This document shows positions 29,151 through 38,922 of a DNA stretch of 64,000 bases, piece by piece (the stretch's first letter is position 1; every line of letters starts with the position of its first letter). The stretch covers positions 1-64,000 of the forward strand of contig CAZCGU010000005.1 of the NCBI GenBank assembly GCA_964498525.1, read 5' to 3'. The notes under the pieces were generated by a model that ran no database searches, had not been told where the DNA came from, and saw nothing but the letters and a program-made list of their open reading frames with translations. The translations under genes were made by a program, and so were the position numbers. This DNA comes from DTU098 sp964498525. Lineage in GTDB: Bacteria > Bacillota > Desulfotomaculia > Desulfotomaculales > Pelotomaculaceae.

Positions 29151-29338
29151 ATCTTTTGCTTCCTGCTTCCAGTTTCCCTTCCGGGGGTGTATTTTATCCC
29201 GGTGACCAAAAGGACCGCCATTTGAAATACCAAACACGATAAGAACTTATTTGTGGGAAAAGTGGACTCCCTGCGGATCAGCTGCAAGGAGTTCTAAATG
29301 GGTCAAATTGACTGTACCGGTTTTGGGACCCGGATAAC

Positions 29339-29380
29339 TTGACAAATGGCGCCTGGAAACATATATTGTTTTTCAGGCGC
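29339..29380 (+). promoter_or_regulatory. Promoter overlapped by inverted repeat, upstream of the radical SAM gene
   Basis: TTGACA (29339-29344) and TATATT (29362-29367) have a 17-bp spacer. An inverted repeat GCGCCTGGAAACA (29349-29361) / TGTTTTTCAGGCGC (29367-29380) is centred on the -10. This is the layout of a repressor operator. The right arm is followed by TTTCTGT, so the hairpin could also work as a terminator for lpdD. Confidence 0.6.
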
Positions 29381-29544
29381 TTTCTGTATTATTATAGGAA
29401 CACGCCAGGCAAAATTTTACTTGCCATTAATGGTTTATCCAGGGACCTTAAAAAGCGGGACAAAATGTTAAGTCAAGGGAAACAGGCTAAATCAAGGAGA
29501 GTCCTGAAGTTTGGGACACTATCATTGAGATGGGGGAGGGTGCT

Positions 29545-30795
29545 GTGTTCAACCTGGTTTTTGCCGGAGACGACGGTAAAGTATACGATCACCCCTCCCT
29601 GCTGGCCACCGGAAGAACCGGAGACAGGTTCGTGGAGTTGGCGGATGAGGATATGGTCAGGCTGCCCCGGGGGGCGTCCCTGGTGCTGGTACCCGGGGGA
29701 GAACCTGTGGGGATCACCCGGACAGGGCGTTTCACGGCTCCCGGCGGCAACCCCTGGGCGGCGGGACGGGTTTGGGCGGTGGGTGCGCTGCTGCCCCAGG
29801 GCTACACCCGCACTCTGCTGCCCGCCTACAGGCGGGGGAAGGGGGAGAAATCCCTGCCGCTGCTGGGTTACGCAGCCGTGGCCTGCCGGGACGGGCTCTT
29901 CTATACGGCTGCCTGCTCCACCGAAGACCCCTTAAGGTGGGACCCGGATCATTACAATACCGGGGATTTGCCGGAGCTGATCCGGCGGAAACGGGCAAAG
30001 CACCCCCAGAACCGCATCCTTTGCCAGCTGGCCCGCTGCTCCCTGGAATATCAGTGTTTTACCGCTCAGAATATTTTTTACGGCCGCTGGGAGGGCGGCA
30101 TACCTGTTTCCCCTTCCTGCAACGCCCGCTGCCTGGGCTGTATTTCCCTGCAGCCGGCGGAATGCTGCCCATCGCCCCAGGGGCGGATTAATTTTAAGCC
30201 GTCGTCCGGGGAGATCGTTGAGGTAGCCCTGCCTCACCTCCTGCACGGGAAAGGAAGCATGGTCAGTTTCGGTCAGGGTTGTGAAGGGGAACCAGCCCTG
30301 GCTTCGGCAACCATTGTTAAAGCCATAGGGAAAATCCGGGGGAAAACCTCCCTGGGCACCATTAATATGAACAGCAACGGCGGCCACAGAGCGGGGGTGG
30401 CAGATATATGCAGGGCCGGTCTTGATTCCATCCGGGTCAGCCTGATCAGCGCCCGGGAGGAAACCTACAGCGCCTATTACCGTCCCCGGGGCTACAGCCT
30501 GGAAGATGTCCGCTGTTCCCTCCGGACCGCTGTGTCCTGCGGTGTTTACACGGCTTTAAACCTTCTTGTTTTCCCCGGGCTTTCCGACCGGAAGGAGGAA
30601 ATGGAAGCCCTACTGGGATTGCTGCGGGATACGGGTGTTAATCAGGTGCAGTTGCGCAACCTCAATATTGACCCGGATTTTCTCTGGCCCCGGTTGCCCG
30701 GCGGCGGTGAGATCCTGGGAATCCCGGCGCTGGTTGAGGCCTTAAAGGAGGTGCCCGGGCTTGCCGTGGGCAGCTACAGCAGGCCGGTCCGCTAG
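29545..30795 (+). CDS. Radical SAM protein of unknown substrate
   Basis: About 416 residues. The 4Fe-4S/SAM motif CNARCLGC is unusually far inside the protein (near residue 200), followed by a Cys-rich stretch (CISLQPAECCPSP), SFGQGCEGEPAL and the barrel motif VADICRAGLDSIRVSL. The first ~190 residues form a separate region with two Cys-containing segments (CQLARCSLEYQCF) that may bind another cluster. GTG 29545 is preferred because GGGGGAGG lies just upstream; the longer ATG 29530 would place that site inside the gene. It precedes rpmE. Function unknown; I only recognise the superfamily. Confidence 0.8.
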   Translation: MFNLVFAGDDGKVYDHPSLLATGRTGDRFVELADEDMVRLPRGASLVLVPGGEPVGITRTGRFTAPGGNPWAAGRVWAVGALLPQGYTRTLLPAYRRGKGEKSLPLLGYAAVACRDGLFYTAACSTEDPLRWDPDHYNTGDLPELIRRKRAKHPQNRILCQLARCSLEYQCFTAQNIFYGRWEGGIPVSPSCNARCLGCISLQPAECCPSPQGRINFKPSSGEIVEVALPHLLHGKGSMVSFGQGCEGEPALASATIVKAIGKIRGKTSLGTINMNSNGGHRAGVADICRAGLDSIRVSLISAREETYSAYYRPRGYSLEDVRCSLRTAVSCGVYTALNLLVFPGLSDRKEEMEALLGLLRDTGVNQVQLRNLNIDPDFLWPRLPGGGEILGIPALVEALKEVPGLAVGSYSRPVR

Positions 30796-31178
30796 GTTTT
30801 GGGGTGTCGGATGCTTATTGAGCGTATAAATTTCTGCTTAATGCCATTACGCCGGGATCATTCAACACTTTGCCGCGGACCCTGGGGGGGGGGATATCGT
30901 TCAGGGGTGAGCCCATCGGTGGCATCTGACAGGGACCGCCTGACTGATGTGCCTGACGGTTTTTGGCGAGCCGTTTTTTACGCGGGTCAAGGCCCTTTAG
31001 CCGGTGTCACAGCCGGCGATCCGGCAATTTACTCAAAAAAGGGAATGTCCCGGACCTGAAGGCGCCTGCAAAAAGTTAACATCCACTGTCTTTTTGAGTG
31101 CCCTTGCTAGTGTTCTATACCTGTGCTATAATTAAGAAGTGTGTCTTTGTCTGTGGTCAGGAAAAGAGGTGAATACAA
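30796..31178 (+). other. 383-nt spacer before rpmE
   Basis: No gene supported. A short ORF at 30799-31059 lacks a ribosome-binding site. The rpmE promoter is at the right end. Confidence 0.4.
31104..31132 (+). promoter_or_regulatory. rpmE promoter
   Basis: TTGCTA (31104-31109) and TATAAT (31127-31132), 17-bp spacer, 46 nt before rpmE. Confidence 0.7.
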
Positions 31179-31382
31179 ATGAAAGAAAACATCCACCCAA
31201 AATACGGAAAAGCTAAAGTGACCTGCGTTTGCGGCGAAACATTTGAAACCGGTTCAACTAAAAAAGAAATGCGCGTGGAGATTTGTTCCAAGTGCCACCC
31301 TTTTTACACAGGCTCGCAGCGGACCATAGAAACCGGCGGAAGGGCCGAGCGTTTCCGTAAAAAATACGGGTTAACCAAGTAG
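31179..31382 (+). CDS. rpmE: Ribosomal protein bL31, zinc form
   Basis: A 67-residue large-subunit protein. The zinc-binding Cys set (CVC near residue 16 and CSKC near 37) marks the C+ paralogue used when zinc is plentiful. The HPFYTG motif is typical. ATG 31179 follows AAAGAGGTG. In Bacillus rpmE follows rho; here it heads the yqhQ-prfA-prmC cluster. Confidence 0.96.
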   Translation: MKENIHPKYGKAKVTCVCGETFETGSTKKEMRVEICSKCHPFYTGSQRTIETGGRAERFRKKYGLTK

Positions 31383-31495
31383 GGTAGGTTTGGTAGCAGA
31401 GCATGCGCTCTGCTATTTCTACATTAAATGTCATTACAAATAACCGCGCCCGTTTTTGATAATTGCCGGCGGGCCGGTCAAGGGGAGTGTTGTCC

Positions 31496-32365
31496 ATGGG
31501 TTCCCCGTTCCAGTACGGAGGCCAGGCGGTTATTGAAGGGGTCATGATGCGGGGTCCGGATACCCGGGCTGTTGCCGTCCGCCGGCCGGACCAGACCATA
31601 ATTGTGGATGAAAAGAAGGTCGGCTCCCTGACTAAACGGGTGCCGGTGCTCAAGTGGCCCCTGATGAGAGGGGTAGTGGTGCTCATCGAGGCTCTGGTGC
31701 TGGGGATCGAAGCGCTGACCTTTTCTGCCAGTCAGGCAACCGGTGAAGAAGAAGAGCTGAAACCCTGGGAAATCATTATAACCGTGGGGATTGCCCTGGC
31801 CCTGGCTATGTTGCTGTTTGCCTTTTTGCCCGTGGGGGCGGCCCACCTGATGAACAAGGTTGCGCCGGGTGCGTTTGTCCAGAACCTTATTGAAGGGTTC
31901 TTTCGTATCGCTATCTTCCTGGTTTATGTTGTAGCCATCGGGCGGATGGCGGATATTAAGCGGGTTTTTCAGTACCACGGGGCTGAGCATAAGGTCATCA
32001 ATGCCTTTGAGGCCGGTGACCGGCTTGCGGTGGAGCGGGTCCAGCAGTATTCCACCCTCCATCCCCGCTGCGGCACCAGTTTTCTCCTTATTGTCCTGGT
32101 CATCAGCATCCTGATTTTTTCCCTTCTGGGAGAGCAGGTGCTCTGGTGGCGGATTCTTTCCCGGGTTCTCCTTTTACCGGTGATTGCGGGAATATCCTAC
32201 GAATTGGTTAAAATATCAGGTAAGTATTATTCAAAACCGCTGTGCCGCGTGCTCATTGCGCCGGGGATGTGGCTGCAGAAGCTGACCACCGGCCCGCCCG
32301 ATGACGGGCAGGTGGAAGTAGCGCTGGCCGCTTTCGGGGCAGTGGCGAAGGAGAGTGAGAAATAA
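31496..32365 (+). CDS. YqhQ-like DUF1385 membrane protein
   Basis: About 289 residues. It begins with the family signature [15 protein letters not shown], then has about four membrane segments and the [17 protein letters not shown] and HPRCGTSF motifs, where His/Glu/Cys could bind metal. Function is unknown. ATG 31496 follows AAGGGGAG; the stop overlaps the prfA start by one base (32365), so the two are coupled. This gene commonly sits between rpmE and prfA in this bacterial group. Confidence 0.87.
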   Translation: MGSPFQYGGQAVIEGVMMRGPDTRAVAVRRPDQTIIVDEKKVGSLTKRVPVLKWPLMRGVVVLIEALVLGIEALTFSASQATGEEEELKPWEIIITVGIALALAMLLFAFLPVGAAHLMNKVAPGAFVQNLIEGFFRIAIFLVYVVAIGRMADIKRVFQYHGAEHKVINAFEAGDRLAVERVQQYSTLHPRCGTSFLLIVLVISILIFSLLGEQVLWWRILSRVLLLPVIAGISYELVKISGKYYSKPLCRVLIAPGMWLQKLTTGPPDDGQVEVALAAFGAVAKESEK

Positions 32366-33432
32366 TGTTGCAAAAACTGGCCAGCCTGGAAGAGAGGTAT
32401 GAGGAACTGGGTAACCTCCTTGGCGACCCGGAAGTTATGGCCGAAATGGGACGCTGGCAGCAGTATGTGAAGGCGCACTCCGAATTGACCGGGGTGGTTG
32501 GGGCCTACCGGGAATATAAAAGAGTAACAAAGGAGATCCAGGAGGCCAGGACTCTTTTAGACGAAGAATCGGACGGGGAGATGCGGGAGCTGGCCCAGGC
32601 CGAACTGGACGAACTGATGCTAAAAAAGACGGACCTGGAGCAGCGTCTCAAGGTACTCCTGTTACCAAGGGATCCCAACGATGAAAAAAACGTCATCGTG
32701 GAAATCCGGGCCGGCACCGGTGGCGAGGAGGCGGCTCTGTTTGCTGCCGACCTGTTCCGGATGTACGCCCGTTACGCCGAAGGGCAGGGCTGGAAGACGG
32801 AAATATTGAACGCCAACCATACCGATATCGGTGGTTTTAAGGAATTGATTTTTCAACTGGAAGGCAAGGGCGCCTTCAGCCGGTTGAAATTCGAGAGCGG
32901 CGTGCACAGGGTCCAGCGCATTCCCACCACTGAGTCCGGGGGCCGGATCCATACTTCCGCAGCCACGGTGGCCGTGCTGCCGGAAGCCGAGGAGGTGGAC
33001 GTGGAAATTGATCCCAATGAGCTGCGTATTGACGTGTTTTGCGCTTCCGGCCACGGCGGGCAGTCCGTCAATACGACTCAGTCCGCCGTCCGCATTACCC
33101 ATATCCCCTCGGGTATCGTTGTCTCCATGCAGGACGAGAAATCACAGCACAAAAACAAGGATAAGGCAATGAAAGTGCTGCGGGCGCGCCTTCTGGACCG
33201 GGTCCAGGAAGAGCATCAGCAAAAGGTGTCCAGCACCCGCAAGTCCATGGTGGGATCGGGGGACCGCAGCGAGCGCATCCGCACTTACAATTTCCCCCAG
33301 AACCGGGTCTCTGACCACCGTATAGGGCTCACCTTGCACCGGCTTGATGCCGTTCTGGAGGGAGACATGGACGAAATTATCGATACCCTGGTGACCACGG
33401 ATCAGGCGGAAAGATTAAAACAGGTGGATTAA
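32365..33432 (+). CDS. prfA: Peptide chain release factor 1
   Basis: A 355-residue class I release factor that frees peptides at UAA/UAG. The GGQ motif is in [12 protein letters not shown] and the domain order is normal: a helical N-terminal domain, a decoding domain, then the GGQ domain ([15 protein letters not shown]). The Gln of GGQ is methylated by PrmC, encoded next. ATG 32365 overlaps the yqhQ stop. Confidence 0.96.
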   Translation: MLQKLASLEERYEELGNLLGDPEVMAEMGRWQQYVKAHSELTGVVGAYREYKRVTKEIQEARTLLDEESDGEMRELAQAELDELMLKKTDLEQRLKVLLLPRDPNDEKNVIVEIRAGTGGEEAALFAADLFRMYARYAEGQGWKTEILNANHTDIGGFKELIFQLEGKGAFSRLKFESGVHRVQRIPTTESGGRIHTSAATVAVLPEAEEVDVEIDPNELRIDVFCASGHGGQSVNTTQSAVRITHIPSGIVVSMQDEKSQHKNKDKAMKVLRARLLDRVQEEHQQKVSSTRKSMVGSGDRSERIRTYNFPQNRVSDHRIGLTLHRLDAVLEGDMDEIIDTLVTTDQAERLKQVD

Positions 33433-33512
33433 AGTATCTTAATCAGGGTCAGGCACTTGATTCCTCCCTTGGGACGGTAATCTGCCCGGCCCTTTTGCCA
33501 GGTGGGGTAAAT

Positions 33513-34379
33513 TTGGATTTAACCATTGGCCAGGCCCTGCTGCGGGCCGGACAGCAGCTAAAAAAAGGAACGGATGCCGGATCACCGGCGCTGGACGCCG
33601 AGGTTTTGCTCTCCTGCGTTACGGGGCTGGACCAGGCCGGCTTGTACCGGGACCGGGAAGAAATCCTGTCCGGGGAGATGGAGACCAGTTTTTTTGAACT
33701 GATCAGCAGGAGGCTTGCCGGTGAGCCGGTGGCCTACCTGACCGGACGCAAGGAATTTATGGGTCTGGTCTTTGCCGTGGGCTCCTCCGTTCTGATTCCC
33801 CGGCCGGAAACCGAACTCCTGGTTGAAACCGCCCTTAAAGAACTCCCAGCCTCTGCCACAGTTATTGATGTGGGAACGGGCAGCGGGGCTATTGCCGTCA
33901 GTCTGGCCTTCTACCGGACCGATGCCGTGGTTTACGCCACTGACATCTCCCCGGCGGCCCTGAACACGGCCCGTTCCAATGCGGCCGGGCTGGGGGTGGG
34001 GGACCGTTGTTTTTTTTACCGGGGCGATTTACTGGAGCCCTTCTCCGCCGGCGCGGCGGTGACCCGGGTGGACCTCATTGCGGCCAACCTTCCCTATATC
34101 GCCCGGGACGAGTACCCCGGACTGCCGGAGGAAGTCCGGTTGTTTGAGCCTGTGCTGGCCCTTGACGGGGGCGCCGGCGGACTGGACCTATACCGCCGTC
34201 TGATTCCAGCCGCGCCACAGTTTTTAAAAGAAGGCGGCTTGCTGTTGCTGGAAATAGGCTGCCGGCAGGGGCAGGCGTTGAGGGACCTGCTGAATTCGCC
34301 AATCTGGAAGGTAACTGTGCTGCGGGATCTGGCCGGCCTGGACAGGCTGGTGGTTGCCCGGTATCTGGGGAACAGTTGA
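33513..34379 (+). CDS. prmC: Release factor glutamine methyltransferase
   Basis: A SAM-dependent methyltransferase that modifies the GGQ glutamine of release factors. About 288 residues. The N-terminal helical substrate domain is followed by the Rossmann domain with SAM loop DVGTGSGAIAVSLA and acidic residue in ATDIS. The catalytic motif reads NLPY (AANLPYIA) where the family normally has NPPY. TTG 33513 is chosen because AGGTGGGGT lies upstream; TTG 33495 would place this site within the gene. Adjacency to prfA supports the role. Confidence 0.92.
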   Translation: MDLTIGQALLRAGQQLKKGTDAGSPALDAEVLLSCVTGLDQAGLYRDREEILSGEMETSFFELISRRLAGEPVAYLTGRKEFMGLVFAVGSSVLIPRPETELLVETALKELPASATVIDVGTGSGAIAVSLAFYRTDAVVYATDISPAALNTARSNAAGLGVGDRCFFYRGDLLEPFSAGAAVTRVDLIAANLPYIARDEYPGLPEEVRLFEPVLALDGGAGGLDLYRRLIPAAPQFLKEGGLLLLEIGCRQGQALRDLLNSPIWKVTVLRDLAGLDRLVVARYLGNS

Positions 34380-34519
34380 AACCTCGCAATACTGTTACTT
34401 GCATTTTTTCATACCAGTTGCCCGGTGGTCAGGAAATGGTTGAAAAACCTGGAAACCGGCATTATAATATAAGGGTTTAATCACCCTTTTTGTGTTTTAA
34501 CAAGCGGAAAGGTAAGGGT

Positions 34520-35590
34520 ATGAAAGAAAAAAAATCTGCAACCCGCTGCATTAAGGTTGATCCCCGCCGCCCGGAAACAGATGCTGTCCTGGAAGCGGGG
34601 CGAATTTTAAACCGGGGCGGGCTGGTGGCGTTTCCCACCGAAACAGTTTACGGTCTTGGCGCCAACGCCCTTGACGGGAGGGCCGTGGCCAGAATTTTTG
34701 CTGCCAAGGGACGCCCGGCGGACAATCCCCTGATCGTCCACGTGGCCGGCCGGGAGGAGGTAAAACACCTTGCTCAAAGCATCCCCCCTGCGGCGGAAAT
34801 CTTGATGGAGGTTTTCTGGCCCGGTCCCCTTACCCTGGTCCTGCCCGCCGGACCGGCGGTCCCGCCCGAAACAACGGCGGGGCTCCGGACGCTGGCGGTG
34901 CGCATGCCCGCCCACCCGGTGGCCCTGGCCCTGATCCGGGCGGCGGGGACGCCCCTGGCAGCGCCCAGCGCCAACCTGTCCGGGCGGCCCAGTCCCACCA
35001 CGGCGGAACATGTTTTGCAGGATCTCGGCGGGCGCATAGAGGCCGTGCTGGATGGGGGCCCGGCCGGGGTGGGCGTGGAATCCACGGTACTGGATCTGAC
35101 AGCCCCGGTCCCTTTAATCCTGAGGCCCGGGGGGGTAACTCCGGAAGAATTAAGGGAAGTGCTGGGTGAGGTGGAGGTGGAGGCGGCAATTGGGGACAGG
35201 CCCCGTTCACCCGGCATGAAGTATGTCCATTATGCGCCCAGGGCGCCGCTTTACCTGGTGGAGGGAGAACCCGGGGCAGTTGCCGCCCGCCTCAGGGAAC
35301 TGGCCCTGGAACAAAAGGCCCTGGGCAAGCGGGTGGGGATCCTTTCCTGCTCTGGCCCGGGGGACTATGCCGGGCTGGGGGAGGTTGTGGAGGCCGGCCG
35401 CAGGGAGAATCCGGAGACGGTGGCGGCAGGGCTGTATGCCGCCCTGCGCCGTTTTAACGAACTGGATGTCGACTTGATTCTGGCCGAGGGGCTGGAGGAC
35501 AGCGGCATGGGTCTCGCCGTCATGAACCGCCTGAGGAAGGCTGCCGACAGCCGGATTATAGCCGGAAACCCGGTCAGGTCCAAAGGATAA
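34520..35590 (+). CDS. sua5: Threonylcarbamoyl-AMP synthase (Sua5 type)
   Basis: Makes threonylcarbamoyl-adenylate for t6A37 tRNA modification. It has the YrdC domain (FPTETVYGLGANA, IFAAKGRPADNPL, APSANLSGRPSPT) plus the C-terminal SUA5 domain joined by a linker (SPGMKYVHYAP). This is the two-domain Sua5 form, about 356 residues, not the short TsaC form. ATG 34520 follows GGAAAGGTAAGG. Position before ywlE, rpiB and glyA matches Bacillus ywlC-ywlE-rpiB-glyA. Confidence 0.94.
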   Translation: MKEKKSATRCIKVDPRRPETDAVLEAGRILNRGGLVAFPTETVYGLGANALDGRAVARIFAAKGRPADNPLIVHVAGREEVKHLAQSIPPAAEILMEVFWPGPLTLVLPAGPAVPPETTAGLRTLAVRMPAHPVALALIRAAGTPLAAPSANLSGRPSPTTAEHVLQDLGGRIEAVLDGGPAGVGVESTVLDLTAPVPLILRPGGVTPEELREVLGEVEVEAAIGDRPRSPGMKYVHYAPRAPLYLVEGEPGAVAARLRELALEQKALGKRVGILSCSGPGDYAGLGEVVEAGRRENPETVAAGLYAALRRFNELDVDLILAEGLEDSGMGLAVMNRLRKAADSRIIAGNPVRSKG

Positions 35591-35733
35591 CCTTTTGACG
35601 GGAAGAAAAGCGGTATTAAATAGCAAGTAAACGGAATAATTAATTTTAATGACTTGACGATCGCAAGAATATCTTTGAAACCAGAACCAATCCTTTAAAA
35701 CCCGGTTCTAAATTGACCAGGACGGGGTGTGCC

Positions 35734-36276
35734 ATGAATCCTGTAACCTTGTTGGCCCTGGCGGCAGCGCTGGGAACGGACGCCTTTTCCCTCTGTGTGG
35801 GGGTGGGGCTGGCCGGGGTAAGCCGGCGGCAGATTGTCCTTATCAGCGCGGTTATTCTGCTCTTTCATATTTTCATGCCCCTGACCGGCTGGTTCGTGGG
35901 AGAATTCGCCGGGCACCTGATCGGCCGCGCGGCTGCGGTTCTCGGTTCGGCACTGCTGATTTACCTGGGCATCCGGATGTCCTGGGAGTCACTAAGAAGC
36001 GGCCCGGGACCGGAGTCGTCCCTGAACTGTTTTAGCTTCAAAAGCCTGATTTTGCTGGCCACAAGTGTCAGCATGGACGCCTTGAGCGTTGGTTTCACCC
36101 TGGGCACCCAACAGGTCAATCTTCTTCTGGCAGCGGGGGTAATCGGGCTGGTGGCGGGCCTTATGACGGCCGGCGGTTTGATTTTCGGACGGTTCCTGGG
36201 CGTCCGGGTGGGTGAGCGGGCCCAGCTCCTGGGGGGTCTGATCCTGATTGGCATTGGAATTAAACTGTTGCTGTAA
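35734..36276 (+). CDS. mntP: MntP-type manganese efflux protein
   Basis: A 180-residue membrane protein with six hydrophobic helices and two repeated halves. Each half holds an Asp in a conserved motif (ALGTDAFSLCVGVGL and SVSMDALSVGFTLG). These are the metal-coordinating residues of MntP. It exports Mn2+ to prevent toxicity. ATG 35734 follows GGACGGGG. The Bacillus equivalent ywlD lies in the same sua5/ywlE neighbourhood. Confidence 0.9.
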   Translation: MNPVTLLALAAALGTDAFSLCVGVGLAGVSRRQIVLISAVILLFHIFMPLTGWFVGEFAGHLIGRAAAVLGSALLIYLGIRMSWESLRSGPGPESSLNCFSFKSLILLATSVSMDALSVGFTLGTQQVNLLLAAGVIGLVAGLMTAGGLIFGRFLGVRVGERAQLLGGLILIGIGIKLLL

Positions 36277-36492
36277 AAAAGCGCCCCTTATGCGGCGTAT
36301 ACATAATCTTGCAGAACTTTACAAATCTTGTTGCAAAGGCAAACTAAGACAAGACAGATGCTGCCTTATGCCCCGGCTCTGATTGCACTTGTTGCGGCAT
36401 GTTATCCAGGCGGAGCGATTTTTACAGGCAATGCCCCGGAAAAACAAAGCTGTGGCGGGAAAACCTAATAAAGGGAGAGGGTGATAGCTCCT

Positions 36493-36945
36493 ATGAAAAT
36501 TCTTTTTGTTTGCACCGGAAACACTTGCCGCAGCAGTATGGCCGCCGCCCTGGCGCGAAAAATTTTGGCGGAGCGGGGCCAGAGGGGAATCCAGGTAGCT
36601 TCGGCCGGGATCGCCGCTTACCCCGGGGAGCGGGCTTCCCGGGAAGCAGTGGCAGCCGTGGCTGAAATGGGCATCTGTCTCCGTGACCACCGGGCAACCT
36701 CTTTGACCCGGGATGACATCAGGGAAGCCGGCCTGGTTCTGACCATGACAACCGCTCACCGGGAGTACATTAAGGAGCTGTTTCCCCAGTACTCGGAAAA
36801 AATATACACCCTTGCCGGTTATGCCGGAACACCGGAGGATATTCCGGACCCCCTGGGATATCCCCCGGATGCTTACCGCAAATGTGCCCGAAAGCTGGAG
36901 GTACTGATAGTCCGCGCTCTGGACAGGCTGGCGCCGGAATACTGA
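36493..36945 (+). CDS. ywlE: Low-molecular-weight phosphatase, YwlE-like
   Basis: A 150-residue LMW-PTP fold protein. The P-loop is VCTGNTCRSSM. The Thr in CTGNT is the residue that makes Bacillus YwlE a protein-arginine phosphatase rather than a tyrosine phosphatase. The usual Pro after CRS is Ser here. The distal acid is in IPDPLGYP. ATG 36493 follows AGGGAGAGGGTG. The partner kinase McsB is not in this window. Confidence 0.88.
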   Translation: MKILFVCTGNTCRSSMAAALARKILAERGQRGIQVASAGIAAYPGERASREAVAAVAEMGICLRDHRATSLTRDDIREAGLVLTMTTAHREYIKELFPQYSEKIYTLAGYAGTPEDIPDPLGYPPDAYRKCARKLEVLIVRALDRLAPEY

Positions 36946-37053
36946 GACCCAAATTAAATGCCGGTTTAAAAAGGAATAAGCAAACTTGCTGTAGAACATT
37001 GTTATGTTATGGTTTGGCTTGGAACAATCATTTTCTTGGAGAGGATGTCTGGT

Positions 37054-37512
37054 ATGAGGGTTGCCGTGGCCGGTGATCACGGTGGATTCAAGCTAAAGCA
37101 AGAAGTGATCGCCCTGCTGGAAAAATCCGGCATAGAGTTCAGGGATTTTGGGGCTTTTTCGGAGGATCCGGTGGATTACCCCGATCTGGCCTTGCAGGTG
37201 GCTGAAGGAATAATAAAGGGAGATTTTGACCGGGGCATTCTTTGCTGCGGCACAGGCATCGGCGTGGCCATTACTGCAAACAAGGTTCCCGGGATCAGGG
37301 CGGCCCAGTGTCACGACACCTTTTCCGCCCGGGCGGCGAGGGAGCACAACAATGCCAATGTCCTGACTATGGGCCAGCGGGTTATCGGATCGGGTCTGGC
37401 CGGGGATATTGTTGCAACCTGGTTGCAGGCGGAGTTTCAGGGGGGACGGCATGATCGCCGGGTTGCCAAAATATCCGCAATCGAAAAAAAATACAATTGT
37501 TCAGGCCGGTAA
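37054..37512 (+). CDS. rpiB: Ribose-5-phosphate isomerase B
   Basis: A 152-residue RpiB/LacAB fold enzyme of the pentose phosphate pathway. It opens with VAVAGDHGGFKLK, has the active-site Cys in LCCGTGIGVAI, and the phosphate-binding HDTFSARAAREHNNANVL. ATG 37054 follows TTGGAGAGG, 7-9 nt upstream; the longer ORF from 37009 lacks a site. It lies 30 nt before glyA. Confidence 0.95.
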   Translation: MRVAVAGDHGGFKLKQEVIALLEKSGIEFRDFGAFSEDPVDYPDLALQVAEGIIKGDFDRGILCCGTGIGVAITANKVPGIRAAQCHDTFSARAAREHNNANVLTMGQRVIGSGLAGDIVATWLQAEFQGGRHDRRVAKISAIEKKYNCSGR

Positions 37513-37542
37513 AAGCAGAACCGGCTGCGGGGAGGATTTTTT

Positions 37543-38790
37543 ATGAGTTTAATGAGGCCCCTTGCAGATGTGGACCCGGAAATTCTCCGGGCGATCGAGC
37601 TGGAAACTGAGCGGCAGCGCCGCACCCTGGAGTTAATAGCATCGGAAAACGCAGCCAGCCGGGCGGTTATGGAAGCCCAGAGCTCCGTCCTGACCAACAA
37701 GTATGCTGAAGGTTACCCGGGGCGCCGCTATTACGGGGGCTGCGAATTTGTCGATATAGCGGAAAACCTGGCCATTGAGAGAGCCAGGAAACTGTTTGCG
37801 GCGGATTACGCCAACGTTCAGCCCCACTCGGGCTCCCAGGCCAATACGGCAGCTTACTTTGCGTTTCTGCAGCCCGGGGACACTATCCTGGGTATGGACC
37901 TGGCCCACGGCGGGCATCTGACCCACGGCAGCCCCATCAATATCTCCGGCAAATACTTCAAGTTTGTTTTTTACGGTGTGGAAAAGGAAACCGGGCTGAT
38001 TGATTATGAGAAGGTTTTCGGCAGCGCCTTCCAGCACAAGCCGAAAATGATTGTGGCGGGGGCCAGCGCTTACCCCAGGGCCATTGATTTTTACAAGATG
38101 AGAGAAATTGCGGAAGAGATGGGGGCTTACCTGATGGTGGATATGGCCCACATCGCCGGGCTGGTGGCGGCAGGTTTGCATCAGACCCCTGTGCCCCATG
38201 CCGATGTAGTGACTACGACTACCCACAAAACCCTGCGGGGCCCCAGGGGGGGGTTGCTCCTGTGCAGGGACGGCGAGAAGTACGGGGCTAAACTGAACAG
38301 GGCCGTCTTCCCCGGAATCCAGGGGGGACCCCTGATGCACGTTATTGCCGCCAAGGCGGTTGCCTTGAAGGAGGCGCTGGAACCAGGCTTTATAGAATAT
38401 CAGCAGAGGATTGTAAACAACGCCCGGGCCCTGGCCGCCGCGCTGGGGGAAAGAGGCTTCAACCTCGTTTCCGGGGGAACCGATACTCACCTGATTCTGG
38501 TGGATTTGAGAAACAAAGATATTACCGGCAGCGAGGCCCAGACGCTTCTGGACGCTGTGGGCCTTACCGTCAACAAAAACGCCATTCCCTACGACCCGCA
38601 GCCGCCCAACACGGCCAGCGGCATCCGTATCGGCACCCCGGCGGTAACGACCCGCGGTTTAAACGAGACAGACATGGTCCAAATTGCTGATATTATCGAT
38701 TACGCCGTGGTTAACCGCCACAACCAGGACAAACTGGAACGGGCCAGGGCCGAAGTGGTCGGTTTGTGTGACCGCTATCCCCTTTATTAA
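37543..38790 (+). CDS. glyA: Serine hydroxymethyltransferase
   Basis: A 415-residue PLP enzyme that interconverts serine and glycine and supplies one-carbon units. Visible are [17 protein letters not shown], the [12 protein letters not shown] segment, and the PLP lysine in [16 protein letters not shown] 37543 follows GGGGAGG. A terminator follows at 38851, ending the sua5-to-glyA run. Confidence 0.97.
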   Translation: MSLMRPLADVDPEILRAIELETERQRRTLELIASENAASRAVMEAQSSVLTNKYAEGYPGRRYYGGCEFVDIAENLAIERARKLFAADYANVQPHSGSQANTAAYFAFLQPGDTILGMDLAHGGHLTHGSPINISGKYFKFVFYGVEKETGLIDYEKVFGSAFQHKPKMIVAGASAYPRAIDFYKMREIAEEMGAYLMVDMAHIAGLVAAGLHQTPVPHADVVTTTTHKTLRGPRGGLLLCRDGEKYGAKLNRAVFPGIQGGPLMHVIAAKAVALKEALEPGFIEYQQRIVNNARALAAALGERGFNLVSGGTDTHLILVDLRNKDITGSEAQTLLDAVGLTVNKNAIPYDPQPPNTASGIRIGTPAVTTRGLNETDMVQIADIIDYAVVNRHNQDKLERARAEVVGLCDRYPLY

Positions 38791-38850
38791 AATAAGTTTT
38801 AAGGTGTATTTTCGCTAAAATCAGGGGTCCGGAGAGGAAATAAGGGTGAG

Positions 38851-38885
38851 AACTTGCAGACGTTTCCATCCCGCAAGTTTTTTAT
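38851..38885 (+). terminator. Terminator after glyA
   Basis: AACTTGC (38851-38857) pairs with GCAAGTT (38873-38879), then TTTTTATT. Confidence 0.75.
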
Positions 38886-38922
38886 TAGATAGTTAGAAAG
38901 GCCCCGGAGCAGGTGCAAAGAT

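Noticed and set aside
30799..31059. 86-codon ORF upstream of rpmE
   Set aside because: No ribosome-binding site and no family resemblance.
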